The notes under the pieces: model-generated | The model's database searches: none | What the model was told of the DNA's origin: nothing | What the model saw: the letters and a program-made list of their open reading frames with translations, nothing else | Shown here: positions 25,337 to 34,056 of the stretch, piece after piece | Layout: the number at the start of each line of letters is the position of its first letter | Position numbering within the stretch: position 1 is the stretch's first letter | Program-made: the position numbers and the translations under genes | NCBI GenBank assembly: GCA_965200465.1 | Contig: OZ241358.1 | Location: 930,001-994,000, forward strand | From: Azophilus sp965200465 | GTDB taxonomy: Bacteria > Pseudomonadota > Gammaproteobacteria > Pseudomonadales > Azotimanducaceae | Reading direction: 5' to 3' | DNA length: 64,000 bases

Positions 25337-25645
25337 ATGACCATCATGATCACGGAAATCTACGAAGCCTTCAAGGACGCCGGCGCCGACGACGAAAAGG
25401 CGGTAGCCGCAGCGCAGGCGGTTCCCGTTCCTGAAATCATGGCCACGAAAACCGATGTTGCCGAAGTCAGGGTCGAAGTAGCGGAATTCAGGGCCGAGGT
25501 CGCTGAATTCCGCAGCGAGATCAAGGCCGAGATGGCCGGCTTAAGGGGCGAAGTAGGGCGCCAAATCGGGCGGGTCTATTGGCACCTGTGGCTGATGGGC
25601 GCCGGCCTCCTTGCCGCGATGGTGGGCCTTAGGCTATTCGGCTGA
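25337..25645 (+). CDS. DUF1640-like coiled-coil protein with C-terminal membrane helix
   Basis: A 102-residue protein: an N-terminal helix EIYEAFKDAGADDEKAVAAA, a charged region with heptad-like repeats (VAEVRVEVAEFRAEVAEFR, with AEF repeated), and a terminal membrane helix (WHLWLMGAGLLAAMVGLRLF). This layout is that of DUF1640/CCDC90-like bacterial proteins of unknown function. ATG 25337 has AGGGGA upstream. Its TGA overlaps the ATG of the CoA ligase by one base, though co-function with that enzyme is doubtful. Confidence 0.7.
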   Translation: MTIMITEIYEAFKDAGADDEKAVAAAQAVPVPEIMATKTDVAEVRVEVAEFRAEVAEFRSEIKAEMAGLRGEVGRQIGRVYWHLWLMGAGLLAAMVGLRLFG

Positions 25646-27591
25646 TGCAGCCGGAGGGGGCCGCGCCGCGGCAATTCGCCGCAACCAAGGGGCCGCAAGC
25701 CGTGAGCTACGCCTCCTTGCATCAGCAGTCCCTAAGGGACCCGGAAGGTTTTTGGCGGCAGCGGGCGGAGGAGATTCCTTGGCTGGAGTTCCCGCCCACA
25801 ATTCTGCACCAGGATGACAACGGCGCTTGGCGCTGGTTTCGCGGCGGCAAGACCAACACCTGCTGGCTGGCCCTGGACCGCCACGTCGAAGCGGGGCGGG
25901 GAGAGCAGACCGCGCTGATTTACGACTCGCCCGTCACCGGTGCCGTCACTCGGCACAGCTATGCGCAGCTAAGGGACAGGGTGGCGTTGACGGCCGGCGG
26001 CCTCAAGAGTTTGGGGGTGGGAAAGGGCGACCGCGTGGTCATCTACATGCCGATGGTGCCGGAGGCGGTCATCGCCATGCTGGCCTGCGCCCGCATCGGC
26101 GCCGTCCATTCCGTGGTGTTCGGCGGCTTCGCCGCACCGGAGTTGGCCAGCCGCATCGACGACGCCGCGCCCAAGGTGGTGTTAAGCGCCTCCTGCGGCA
26201 TTGAAGTGGCCACCGTCATCCCCTACAAGCCGTTGCTCGATGAGGCCATCCGGCTGGCGCGGCGTTCGGTGGCCAAATGCGTGGTGCTGCAAAGGCCGCA
26301 GTGCGAGGCGGCGCTGGTTGCGGGGCGGGATCTGGATTGGGCGGATTGGGAGGCGGCCGCGGCGCCGGCGCAATGCACGCTGGTGGACGCCCTGGATCCC
26401 CTGTACATCCTTTACACCTCCGGCACCACCGGCAAGCCCAAGGGCGTGGTGCGGGACACCGGCGGCCATGCGGTGGCGTTGCACTGGACCATGCAGGCCA
26501 TCTACGGGGTGGACGCCGGGGACGTGTTCTGGGCCGCCTCCGACGTGGGTTGGGTGGTGGGCCACTCCTACATCGTCTATGGCCCGCTGCTGCGCGGCTG
26601 CGCCACGGTGCTCTTTGAGGGCAAGCCGGTGCGTACGCCGGACGCCGGGGCTTTCTGGCGGGTGATCCAAGACCACCGGGTCAACTGCTTCTTCACCGCG
26701 CCCACCGCCTTCCGCGCCATCAGGAAGGAGGACCCGGAGTGCATCTTGAAGCAGGGCTACGACCTTTCCTCCCTGCGCCATCAGTTCGTCGCCGGCGAGC
26801 GCCTGGACCCGCCCACCTACCATTGGCTGAAGGAGCACTTGGACGTTCCGGTCATCGACCACTGGTGGCAGACGGAGACCGGCTGGTCCGTCTGCGCCAA
26901 CCTGGCCGGGGTGGAGCTGATGGAGACCAAGCCCGGCTCCCCAACCCTGCCGGCGCCGGGCTACGACCTGCGCATCATGGACGAGGACGGCCGCGAGCTT
27001 GGCCCCGATGAGCAAGGCGCCATCGTCATCAAGGCTCCCCTGCCGCCCGGCGCCTTCACCACCATCTGGGGCGACCATGCCCGCTACGAGGAAGCCTATT
27101 GGTCCCGCTACCCGGGCTTCTACCTGACCGGGGACGGTGGCCATCGGGATGCGGACGGCTATGTCTATGTCATGGGCCGCATCGACGACGTCATCAACGT
27201 GGCCGGGCATCGTCTCTCCACCGGCCAGCTGGAGGAAGTGGTGGCCGGCCATCCGGCGGTGGCGGAGTGCGCCGTGGTCGCCGTCCAGGACGCGGACAAG
27301 GGCGAAGTGCCTTGCGGCCTAGTGGTGCTGAAGGACGGCGCCAACCTGGGGGAGGCGGCGCTGCAGGGTGAACTCGTTCAATTGGTGCGCGCCAAGGTCG
27401 GCCCCTTCGCCAACTTCAAGCAGGCGGTGGCGGTGGCGCGGCTGCCGAAGACCAGATCCGGCAAAATCCTCCGCCAAGCCCTGCGTCAGTTGCTGGACGG
27501 AGAGCAGCCGACCATCCCCTCCACCATTGACGACCCGGTCGTCATCGGGGAAGTGGCGGCGCGGTTGCGGAAGGGAGAAAGACGGCATTGA
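25645..27591 (+). CDS. prpE: propionyl-CoA synthetase / acetyl-CoA synthetase family (PrpE-like)
   Basis: A 648-residue AMP-forming acyl-CoA ligase that activates propionate or acetate via an acyl-adenylate. Signatures: VVIYMPMVPEAVIAMLACAR, the phosphate loop YTSGTTGKPKGVVRDTGGH near residue 255 (the VRDTGGH form is typical of PrpE/ACSS3), VGWVVGHSYIVYGPLL, DHWWQTETGWSVCAN, the hinge region GRIDDVINVAGHRLSTGQ and the catalytic Lys in LPKTRSGKILR. ATG 25645 overlaps the previous stop; a GTG at 25702 would also fit the family start. Propionate use is inferred from motif type only. Confidence 0.9.
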   Translation: MQPEGAAPRQFAATKGPQAVSYASLHQQSLRDPEGFWRQRAEEIPWLEFPPTILHQDDNGAWRWFRGGKTNTCWLALDRHVEAGRGEQTALIYDSPVTGAVTRHSYAQLRDRVALTAGGLKSLGVGKGDRVVIYMPMVPEAVIAMLACARIGAVHSVVFGGFAAPELASRIDDAAPKVVLSASCGIEVATVIPYKPLLDEAIRLARRSVAKCVVLQRPQCEAALVAGRDLDWADWEAAAAPAQCTLVDALDPLYILYTSGTTGKPKGVVRDTGGHAVALHWTMQAIYGVDAGDVFWAASDVGWVVGHSYIVYGPLLRGCATVLFEGKPVRTPDAGAFWRVIQDHRVNCFFTAPTAFRAIRKEDPECILKQGYDLSSLRHQFVAGERLDPPTYHWLKEHLDVPVIDHWWQTETGWSVCANLAGVELMETKPGSPTLPAPGYDLRIMDEDGRELGPDEQGAIVIKAPLPPGAFTTIWGDHARYEEAYWSRYPGFYLTGDGGHRDADGYVYVMGRIDDVINVAGHRLSTGQLEEVVAGHPAVAECAVVAVQDADKGEVPCGLVVLKDGANLGEAALQGELVQLVRAKVGPFANFKQAVAVARLPKTRSGKILRQALRQLLDGEQPTIPSTIDDPVVIGEVAARLRKGERRH

Positions 27592-27614
27592 CCTTGGGCT
27601 GGCCGGCGGATGGC

Positions 27615-27774
27615 AGGGTCATTTCAAAGTCCGCCGGGGGCCTGCATTTCTCCCACCCAAGTGTTCCTTTTACGCCTTTGGAATGCGGATTTTCCCACCA
27701 TCCATGAATTTTCTCGGTTCATTTTGAATGTTCATCCCACCATTAGAGTGTGCGCACGACTTTGAGATGGCCCT
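27615..27774 (+). mobile_element. MITE-like element, copy B (160 bp)
   Basis: Ends are AGGGTCATTTCAAAGTCC and, inverted, AGGGCCATCTCAAAGTCG: 18-base terminal repeats with three mismatches. Perfect 13-base direct repeats GCCGGCGGATGGC touch both ends (27602-27614 and 27775-27787). The interior aligns with the reverse complement of 7750-7910. No gene is present. It lies between prpE and arsC. Confidence 0.75.
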
Positions 27775-27811
27775 GCCGGCGGATGGCGTCAACGCTGCGC
27801 CTGCGCCCTGC

Positions 27812-28162
27812 TCAAAGTATGCTCAGCACGTTCTCCGGCGGCCGGCCGATGGCCGCCTTGCCTTGGGCGGTGACGATGGGGCGCTCGATGAGTATGGGGT
27901 TGGCGACCATCGCATTCACCAACTCGGCTCTGGTCAGCCCCTCAGCGGCTAAGTTGAGCGCCTTGTAAGGGGCTTCGCGGCTGCGCATCAGCGCCCTGGG
28001 CGTCAAGCCCAGCATGTTCAGCAACGCCTCCAACGCAACGGCGTTCGGCGGGGTTTCCAAGTAGTGGACGATCTTCGGTTCAATGCCCCGCTCGCGCAGC
28101 AGCGCCAAGGTCCGCCTTGATTTGGAGCACCTGGGATTGTGGTAGATGGTAACTTGGGTCAT
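27812..28162 (-). CDS. arsC: ArsC-family arsenate reductase (glutaredoxin type)
   Basis: A 116-residue protein with the ArsC fold. VTIYHNPRCSKSRRTLALLRE has the single active-site Cys at residue 12 within the family NPxCSxSR loop; further motifs are VHYLETPP, LGLTPRALMR, and the triad-type Arg in NPILIERPIV. In an arsenate reductase this Cys forms the arsenate intermediate, which is reduced by glutathione/glutaredoxin. No other ars gene is nearby, so arsenic resistance is possible but not shown; YfgD-like relatives have no proven role. Confidence 0.88.
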   Translation of the reverse strand: MTQVTIYHNPRCSKSRRTLALLRERGIEPKIVHYLETPPNAVALEALLNMLGLTPRALMRSREAPYKALNLAAEGLTRAELVNAMVANPILIERPIVTAQGKAAIGRPPENVLSIL

Positions 28163-28186
28163 GGTGGAGATCTTGTTGGGAAGCGA

Positions 28187-28723
28187 ATGCCGGCGACATT
28201 AAACCACAGAAGGACGCTCACCCCGGCAGTGCGGCGGCCCAAGCCGGCGGTTGCGCCGACAGCGGGCGTGGAGCTTGGCCAATTGACGCATTTGCGACGC
28301 CGGTTGCCAAGGTTGGCGGTGGGGCTTCTCCTGATCTTGGGCGGCGTCGGCTGCGGCGCGGAACCGCTTGCGGAGTGGCGGGGCCGCTGGCTGCTCATCA
28401 ATTATTGGGCGGAGTGGTGCGCCCCTTGCCGGGACGAAATCCCCGAATTGAACGCACTGCACCATGCGCGGCCGGAGTTGACCGTGCTGGGCGTCAACTA
28501 CGACGGTGTGCAGGGCGACGAGCTGAAGGCCCTGACAGACAGGATGGGCATCGAATTCCCGGTGCTGGCGGAGGATCCCCAGCCGCATTGGGGCTACGAG
28601 ATGCCCAGTGGCCTGCCCATGACGGTCTTGATCGCTCCGGACGGCGCCCTGCACGGACGGCTGCTCGGACCGCAAACCCAGGAGATGTTGCTGGCCGCCA
28701 TGCTTCAGCGGGCCGCTCCTTGA
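28187..28723 (+). CDS. TlpA-like membrane-anchored thioredoxin
   Basis: A thiol-disulfide oxidoreductase facing the periplasm. After an N-terminal hydrophobic segment (LAVGLLLILGGVGCG, with a Cys that could be lipidated), the thioredoxin fold has LLINYWAEWCAPCRDEIPEL with the CxxC pair, VLGVNYDGVQGDELKAL, and SGLPMTVLIAPDG with the cis-Pro. Such proteins reduce disulfides, often during cytochrome c assembly. The start is uncertain: ATG 28187 gives a long basic N-terminus, whereas GTG 28267 places the helix nearer the start. It is divergent from arsC. Confidence 0.82.
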   Translation: MPATLNHRRTLTPAVRRPKPAVAPTAGVELGQLTHLRRRLPRLAVGLLLILGGVGCGAEPLAEWRGRWLLINYWAEWCAPCRDEIPELNALHHARPELTVLGVNYDGVQGDELKALTDRMGIEFPVLAEDPQPHWGYEMPSGLPMTVLIAPDGALHGRLLGPQTQEMLLAAMLQRAAP

Positions 28724-28781
28724 GACCTTCCGGCCGCTCCTCTGGAACCCGAAAGCAGCGCCCGCAAGGCGGTGATCCCCT

Positions 28782-29104
28782 CCCCAATCCCCGGCTAAGG
28801 ATCGCCCGGCCCGCCGCCAGCGGCCTTGGGAACGCGGGCCTTAAGGCCCGCCTGCGGACGGGGCGAACGCACTCCCAAGCATCGGGCCGCTATCCCGCAA
28901 CCATGCAATCGCCGGAAATTCCCTTGATGGGGCGCCTTGCAACGCACTGCAACGCTTTCTTAACAGCCTGTCGGACTTTGCCGCCAAGTGCCTGATTCAT
29001 AAGGAGTCCATGTTTTCCGTGAAAACAAGAAAATGCTTATGACTTAATAAGTTGCATGTTGCAAAAAGCCCAAGTCCGACAGGCTGTTAAGCGAGGATTA
29101 GGGG
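28782..29104 (+). mobile_element. CCCCAATCCCCG-ended repeat element, complete copy with nested insertion
   Basis: The left end CCCCAATCCCCGGCTAAGGA is mirrored by the right end TTAAGCGAGGATTAGGGG. The interior carries a palindromic GCGGGCCTTAAGGCCCGC and the block CGCAACCATGCAATCGCCGG shared with the copies at 50217 and (reversed) 18936. The 123 bp element at 28964-29086 interrupts it at a TTAA near the right end. No gene is carried. Confidence 0.6.
28964..29086. mobile_element. 123 bp MITE-like element with TTAA duplication
   Basis: Perfect 15-base inverted ends CAGCCTGTCGGACTT / AAGTCCGACAGGCTG enclose an AT-rich interior without a gene. TTAA occurs directly outside both ends (28960-28963 and 29087-29090). 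The other copies of the surrounding repeat have a single uninterrupted TTAA here (for example 50367-50370), so the empty site is known and TTAA is the duplicated target. Confidence 0.75.
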
Positions 29105-29222
29105 AGCCCCTGCCCTCAACAGCGCCGCCGCTTGGCGGGTACAATGAGGCTGAGCTTGGCGGGTTGCGCCAAGCGGAGGCGTTCCACAGCCGCTTGGCTT
29201 GCCAAGAGGAGACAACGACCCC

Positions 29223-30311
29223 ATGCGCGGATTTGACGCCGTTGAAGACGCCCTCAAGGCCATTGCCGCCGGCGAGATGGTCGTCGTGGTTGACGATGAC
29301 GACCGGGAGAACGAAGGCGACCTCGTAATGGCGGCCAGCAAGGCCACCAGCGAGCGGGTGGCCTTCATGATCCGCCACACCAGCGGCATCCTTTGCGCAC
29401 CCATTCGGGAGGCGCTGGCCGCACGGCTGCGCTTGGACCCCATGGTGGCCCGCAACGACGCGCCCATGAGCACCGCCTTCACGGTCTCCATAGACTACAA
29501 GGACGGCCTCACCACCGGCATCTCCGCCGAGGAGCGGGCGGCCACCGTGCAGGCGTTGACCAGCAGCAACGTAGCCGGCGAGGACTTCGTGCGCCCCGGC
29601 CACATCTTCCCCTTGGTGGCCCGCCGCGGCGGCGTTCTGGTGCGCTCCGGGCACACCGAAGCCGGGGCTGACTTGGCGGAACTGGCCGGCCTGCCGCCGG
29701 TGGGCCTGTTGGCGGAACTGGTCAACGACGACGGCAGCGTGCAGCGCCTGCCGCAGTTGCTGGACTTCGCCAACCGCCACGGCCTAAGGATCATCACCAT
29801 CGCCGACCTCATCGCCTACCGGCAAACACGGGAGCGCTTGGTGGAGCGAACTCGGGAGTTTCAGGTCAAAACCCGCATCGGCGACGCACGGGCGCTGGCC
29901 TACAAGACCAAGTTCGAGGACGCCGAGCACTTGGCGCTGGTGTTTGGGGACGTTCGCGGGGGGCTCTCCGTGCCGGTGCGCATACACCGGGAAAAGCTGA
30001 TCGACGACGTGTTCGGCCCGCAAACCGACCACGACCTCAATCTGCTTGACGCCTCCCTGGACCGGATTGAAGCGTTGGGCCGGGGCGTGGTGATCTATTT
30101 GCGCTCCGGCTTTGTCGGCGTTCCCTTGGAGAGGCTGGAGCAGCAGTCCAAGGAGGCGGAGCGCAAGGCGCAGTGGCACGAGATCGGCGTCGGCGCCCAG
30201 ATCCTGCGGGATCTGGGGCTGGTGCGCATCCGCCTCATTGCTGGGCGCGAAATCGGCTATGTGGGCCTGCAGGGATTCGGCTTGACCTTGGACGCCACGG
30301 AGTTGCTGTAG
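29223..30311 (+). CDS. ribB: 3,4-dihydroxy-2-butanone 4-phosphate synthase with degenerate GTP cyclohydrolase II-like domain
   Basis: The first 200 residues are RibB, which makes the four-carbon unit of riboflavin from ribulose 5-phosphate: VVVVDDDDRENEGDLVMAA, the active-site DDDRENEGD, MSTAFTVSIDYKDGLTTGIS and RPGHIFPLVARRGGVLVRSG with the conserved HTEAG. The last 160 residues resemble RibA but lack the three zinc Cys (no HSECLTGD or CDC motif; the corresponding part reads VPVRIHREKLIDDVFGPQ). This is the RibB-RibX arrangement seen in several gammaproteobacteria, with a non-catalytic tail. ATG 29223 follows GAGGAG at a long distance. No FMN riboswitch is seen upstream. Confidence 0.92.
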   Translation: MRGFDAVEDALKAIAAGEMVVVVDDDDRENEGDLVMAASKATSERVAFMIRHTSGILCAPIREALAARLRLDPMVARNDAPMSTAFTVSIDYKDGLTTGISAEERAATVQALTSSNVAGEDFVRPGHIFPLVARRGGVLVRSGHTEAGADLAELAGLPPVGLLAELVNDDGSVQRLPQLLDFANRHGLRIITIADLIAYRQTRERLVERTREFQVKTRIGDARALAYKTKFEDAEHLALVFGDVRGGLSVPVRIHREKLIDDVFGPQTDHDLNLLDASLDRIEALGRGVVIYLRSGFVGVPLERLEQQSKEAERKAQWHEIGVGAQILRDLGLVRIRLIAGREIGYVGLQGFGLTLDATELL

Positions 30312-30378
30312 CGGACGTCTAAAGGCTTCGCTTGAGGGTTCGGCGGATTTGCACGGCTGCTTGCCGCCGCATTGGCGT

Positions 30379-31158
30379 TCAGCTCCTCATGGCGTCCAAC
30401 GCCTCCTGGTGCAGCGCTTGGTTGGCTGCGGCGACCACCATGCCGCCTCTGGGCGTCGCCCCCTCCAAGTCCGTCACTTGGCCGCCGGCGCCGCGCACGA
30501 TGGGCACCAAGGGGAGGATGTCGTAGGGCTTCATATCATCCTCCACCACCAAGTCCATCAAGCCGTGGGCGAGCAGGCAGTAGTTGTAGCAGTCGCCGCC
30601 GTAGCGCAGCATTCGTGTCCGGGCGGCCAGCCCTTCAAAGCGGGCTAGGGCCGCGCCTTTGAACATGGACGGGTGCGTCGCCCCTAGGATGGCGTCCGCA
30701 AGGGCGGCGTTGGTGCGAACCTTAATGGGCCGCCGCTTGCCGCCTTGGGTTATCCAAGCGCGTTCGCCATCCCCGGAAAAAGTTTCGCCCAGCAGGGGTT
30801 GGTGCATGAAGCCGAGCGTGGGTTCGCCGTCCCGCAGCAGGCCGAGCAGACAGCCCCAGGCCGGCAGGCCGACGATGAACGAACGGGTGCCGTCGATGGG
30901 ATCCAAGATCCAACTCCAAGCCGAAGCGCCGGCTTTGGCGCCAAACTCCTCGCCGCTGATGCCGTGGGTGGGGTAGTGCGCCTCAATGCGCTGCCGAATG
31001 CGCGCCTCCACGGCGCGGTCCGCCGCCGTCACCGGGTCGAACCCCGCGCCGGCGGCTTTGTTGCCGGCCGGCAACGGGCGGCGGAAGTGGTCTGCGGCGA
31101 TCCGGCCCGCTTCGGCCAGCGTTGCGTGGCCGAACCTTAGGAAGTCCTCAATCTCCAT
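30379..31158 (-). CDS. inositol-monophosphatase family phosphatase, probably histidinol-phosphatase type
   Basis: A 259-residue Mg-dependent phosphatase. Metal motifs are ISGEEFG near residue 68, SWILDPIDGTRSFIVGLPAWG near residue 85 and VEDDMKPYDILPLVPIVRGAG near residue 208. The DPIDGTRSF form and the MKPYDILPLVPI stretch resemble the HisN-type histidinol-phosphatases rather than SuhB, but substrate cannot be settled by eye. ATG 31158 is the natural start. It is tail-to-tail with ribB. The 250 bp upstream (31159-31410) holds no convincing gene. Confidence 0.85.
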   Translation of the reverse strand: MEIEDFLRFGHATLAEAGRIAADHFRRPLPAGNKAAGAGFDPVTAADRAVEARIRQRIEAHYPTHGISGEEFGAKAGASAWSWILDPIDGTRSFIVGLPAWGCLLGLLRDGEPTLGFMHQPLLGETFSGDGERAWITQGGKRRPIKVRTNAALADAILGATHPSMFKGAALARFEGLAARTRMLRYGGDCYNYCLLAHGLMDLVVEDDMKPYDILPLVPIVRGAGGQVTDLEGATPRGGMVVAAANQALHQEALDAMRS

Positions 31159-31410
31159 AGCCCAGGCCGGCGCGGCCGTCGTCGTTCACTCCGAACTCCC
31201 TCCACTAATTGCCGCGGCGCTTGGGGGCCGCCTCCCAAGGCCGCCATGACCGCCCAGCCGGCGGCGACGCAACCGGCTGGCTCGGCTTTCAGCCCTTGGG
31301 CCTCTAGTTTAGCCGCGGCGTTTAAGCTCGACAAAGCGGGACCAGTTTGCTTTCATTGCGGTCTCCATCGGCAGGGCGCCGCAGCCGCCTAATTCGGGAT
31401 TCGCATAGCC

Positions 31411-32556
31411 ATGACCATGATTCTTAACGAAGAGCAAACCATGCTCAAGGACAGCGCCCGGGAGTTTTGCGCCAACAACGCACCCATTGCGCAGTTGCGC
31501 AAGCTGCGGGACGAGGGCTCGGCGGACGGGTTCGACTTGGGCACTTGGAAGGCGATGGCGGAGCTTGGCTGGGCCGCCATTCCCTTCCCGGAAGCCTTTG
31601 GCGGCCTGGACTTCGGCTACAAGGGCCTTGGCGTAGTCACCGAGGAGGCCGGGCGCACCCTGGCCGCCAGCCCGCTGTTCGCCACCGTTTGGCTGGGCGG
31701 AACGGTCGTCAACAAGGGCGGCAACGAAAGTCAGAAGGCCGCCTTGCTGCCGGCGGTGGCCGCAGGAGAGTTGCTGCTGGCCTTGGCCTTGGAGGAGTCG
31801 CATCGCCATGACCCCTACGCTGTCGCCACCAAGGCCCAGGCGGCGGACGGCGGCTTCGTGCTGAACGGCAAAAAGACCTTTGTGCTGGACGGCCATGTGG
31901 CGGACAAGCTGCTGGTGGTGGCGCGAACTGCGGGCGTGGCGGACAGCCGCGATGGTTTGAGCCTCTTTTTGGTTGACCGGCAAGCCGCCGGGGTCAAGGT
32001 GGCCCGCACCCGCATGGTGGATTCCCGCAACGCCGCCAACATCGAATTCGACGGCGTGGCGGTTGGCGAGGAAGCGTTGCTCGGAGAGCTGGGCAAGGCG
32101 GCGGAGGTGCTGGACCCGTCTCTGGACGTCGGCCGCATCGGCATGGCCGCGGAGATGCTCGGCGGCCTGCAGGAGTGTTTTGAACGCACCATCGCCTATC
32201 TGAAGGAACGGGAGCAGTTCGGCGTGCCCATCGGCTCCTTTCAGGCCCTCAAGCACCGCGCCGCCAACATGTTCTGCGAGGTGGAACTGTCCAAGTCCTG
32301 TGTGCTGGAGGCGTTGACCGCCTTGGACGAAGGCCGCAGCGCCAGCGAAGTGGCCAAGCTGGCCAGCCTGGCCAAGGCCAAGGTGGGGGAGACCTACAAC
32401 CTAGTCTCCCGCGAGGGCATTCAGATGCACGGCGGCATCGGCATGACCGACGAATTCGACATCGGCTTCTTCATCAAGCGGGCGGCGGTGTCCGAGCAAA
32501 CCCTTGGGGATGTCCCCTTCCACCGCAACCGCTACGGGGAGCTTGAAGGGTACTGA
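31411..32556 (+). CDS. acyl-CoA dehydrogenase family protein
   Basis: A 381-residue flavoenzyme of the acyl-CoA dehydrogenase family, introducing a trans-2 double bond into acyl-CoA. N-terminal helical domain (LNEEQTMLKDSAREFC), middle beta domain with LLLALALEESHRHDP and FVLNGKKTFVLDG (FAD and substrate contacts), and C-terminal helical domain with RIGMAAEMLGGLQECFE, KEREQFGVPIGSFQALKHR and MHGGIGMTDEFDIGFF. Asp/Glu identity of the catalytic base cannot be fixed by eye. ATG 31411 or 31417 may be used. It is not part of a clear operon, though several other acyl-CoA genes lie in the window. Confidence 0.9.
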   Translation: MTMILNEEQTMLKDSAREFCANNAPIAQLRKLRDEGSADGFDLGTWKAMAELGWAAIPFPEAFGGLDFGYKGLGVVTEEAGRTLAASPLFATVWLGGTVVNKGGNESQKAALLPAVAAGELLLALALEESHRHDPYAVATKAQAADGGFVLNGKKTFVLDGHVADKLLVVARTAGVADSRDGLSLFLVDRQAAGVKVARTRMVDSRNAANIEFDGVAVGEEALLGELGKAAEVLDPSLDVGRIGMAAEMLGGLQECFERTIAYLKEREQFGVPIGSFQALKHRAANMFCEVELSKSCVLEALTALDEGRSASEVAKLASLAKAKVGETYNLVSREGIQMHGGIGMTDEFDIGFFIKRAAVSEQTLGDVPFHRNRYGELEGY

Positions 32557-32613
32557 TTTTTTTGACTTTTGGGCCATTTGCAACTTCGCCCGCAACGGAA
32601 TACGGGAACGGCA

Positions 32614-33084
32614 ATGCCTTGGTGGATTTGGCTGATTGGCGGCCTCGCCTTGATGGGCGTGGAGTTGACCGCGGTGGACGCCGCGTTCTTCCTCATGTTT
32701 CTGGGCGCCTCCGCGGTCTTGGTGGGCCTTCTCGAACTAGGCGGCGCCGGCTTGCCGGCTTGGGGCCAATGGTTGGTTTACGCTGTCTTGTCGGTCACCT
32801 CCTTGGTGTTGTTCCGCAAGCGTCTGTACAGCCGTTTGCGCGGGCACCTTCCCGGCTACCAGAGCGTTGCCGCCGGCGGCTTGGTGGATGTTGCCGAAGA
32901 CTTGGCCGTCGGCGCGGAAACCCGGGTGCGCTATCGGGGAACGCAGTGGACGGCGCGCAACCTAGGGCCCGGCGCCCTGGCCGCCGGCGCAAGGGCGCGG
33001 GTGGTGCGGGCCGAAGGCACGGTTCTGGAAATCGAGGGCTTGGCGCCCGCGGGGGCGGCTGGCGATGCGGGGCAAGGCGCTTGA
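32614..33084 (+). CDS. NfeD-like membrane protein
   Basis: A 156-residue protein with membrane helices (WWIWLIGGLALMGVELTAV, AAFFLMFLGASAVLVGLLEL, QWLVYAVLSVTSLVLFRK) and a C-terminal OB-fold (GGLVDVAEDLAVGAETRVRY, GTQWTARNLGPGALAAGARA). This is the short NfeD type that pairs with stomatin/SPFH proteins, acting in membrane quality control or microdomain organisation. The SPFH gene follows 30 bp downstream, giving strong contextual support. ATG 32614 is chosen for its GGGAA spacing and because the helix starts directly after it. Confidence 0.9.
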   Translation: MPWWIWLIGGLALMGVELTAVDAAFFLMFLGASAVLVGLLELGGAGLPAWGQWLVYAVLSVTSLVLFRKRLYSRLRGHLPGYQSVAAGGLVDVAEDLAVGAETRVRYRGTQWTARNLGPGALAAGARARVVRAEGTVLEIEGLAPAGAAGDAGQGA

Positions 33085-33114
33085 CCGGGTTCGGCGGCGT
33101 CAAAGGAGGCTGAA

Positions 33115-34056
33115 ATGGGGTTGGACATCGGTTTGTTCGTCACGTTCGCTCTGGCGGTGCTGGTCATCGTCGCCATCGTCAAGACGGCGGTGGTGGTGCC
33201 GCAGCAAAGCGCCTACATCATCGAGAGCCTGGGCAAGTATTCGCGCACACTGGCGGCCGGCTTCCACATTCTGATCCCCTTCCTGGAGCGGGTGGCCTAC
33301 AAGCACACGCTCAAGGAGCAGGCCATCGACGTGGAGGAGCAGATCTGCATCACGTCGGACAACGTCCAAGTGGGGGTGGACGGCGTTCTGTATCTGCAGG
33401 TCATGGACGCCCGCAACGCCTCCTACGGCATCGGCGACTATCTGTTCGCCATCTCCCAGCTCGCCCAGACCACCCTGCGCAGCGAGATCGGCAAGATCGA
33501 GCTGGACAAGACCTTTGAGGAGCGCAGCCACATTAACCTGCGGGTGGTGGAGGAGCTGGACCAGGCGTCCAACCCTTGGGGCGTCAAGGTGCTGCGCTAC
33601 GAAATCAAGAACATCAACCCGCCGGAGGACGTCATCACCGCGATGGAGAAGCAAATGCGCGCGGAGCGGGAGAAGCGCGCCACGGTGCTGGAGTCCGAGG
33701 GCATACGGGACGCCAAGATCAACGAAGCGGAAGGCGAGAAGCAGCGCGTCATCAAGGAGTCCGAAGCGGCCAAGCAGCAGCAGATCAACGAGGCCGAGGG
33801 CGAGGCGGCGGCGATCCTGGCCGTGGCCGAAGCCACCGCCGAAGGCTTGACGAAGGTGGCCGCGGCGCTCAGCGCCGAAGGCGGCGACAAAGCCATGCAG
33901 CTGCGCGTGGCGGAAGACTACCTGGAGCGCTTCGGCAACCTGGCCAAGGCCGGCAACACCCTGATCGTGCCGGCCAACCTAAGCGATCTGTCGGGAATGA
34001 TCGCCGCCGCCACCAACGTCCTCGCCTCAGCCCGCCCCAGCGGTCCCTCGGGCTGA
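33115..34056 (+). CDS. SPFH/Band 7 (stomatin-like) membrane protein, QmcA type
   Basis: A 313-residue protein: one N-terminal membrane anchor (GLFVTFALAVLVIVAIVKTA), an SPFH domain starting VVVPQQSAYIIESLGKYSRT and including ITSDNVQVGVDGVLYLQV and LAQTTLRSEIGKIELDKTF, then a long Ala/Glu-rich coiled coil (EAEGEKQRVIKESEAAKQQQ) and a short hydrophobic tail. QmcA/stomatin proteins form large oligomeric membrane rafts and regulate proteases or channels. ATG 33115 has a perfect AAAGGAGG upstream. It is in an operon with the NfeD-like gene. Confidence 0.93.
   Translation: MGLDIGLFVTFALAVLVIVAIVKTAVVVPQQSAYIIESLGKYSRTLAAGFHILIPFLERVAYKHTLKEQAIDVEEQICITSDNVQVGVDGVLYLQVMDARNASYGIGDYLFAISQLAQTTLRSEIGKIELDKTFEERSHINLRVVEELDQASNPWGVKVLRYEIKNINPPEDVITAMEKQMRAEREKRATVLESEGIRDAKINEAEGEKQRVIKESEAAKQQQINEAEGEAAAILAVAEATAEGLTKVAAALSAEGGDKAMQLRVAEDYLERFGNLAKAGNTLIVPANLSDLSGMIAAATNVLASARPSGPSG

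Noticed and set aside
28139..28186. GTG at 28139 as start of the TlpA-like protein
   Set aside because: It would overlap the arsC start and add residues unlike a signal; ATG 28187 or GTG 28267 is more plausible.
29087..29222. FMN riboswitch ahead of ribB
   Set aside because: The conserved RFN blocks (AGGGTGAAATTCCC-like) are absent; only a repeat end and a TACAAT occur here.
31137..31334. 65-codon minus-strand frame overlapping the start of the inositol-phosphatase-type gene
   Set aside because: It has only a TTG start without Shine-Dalgarno, and overlaps the real gene start in another phase.
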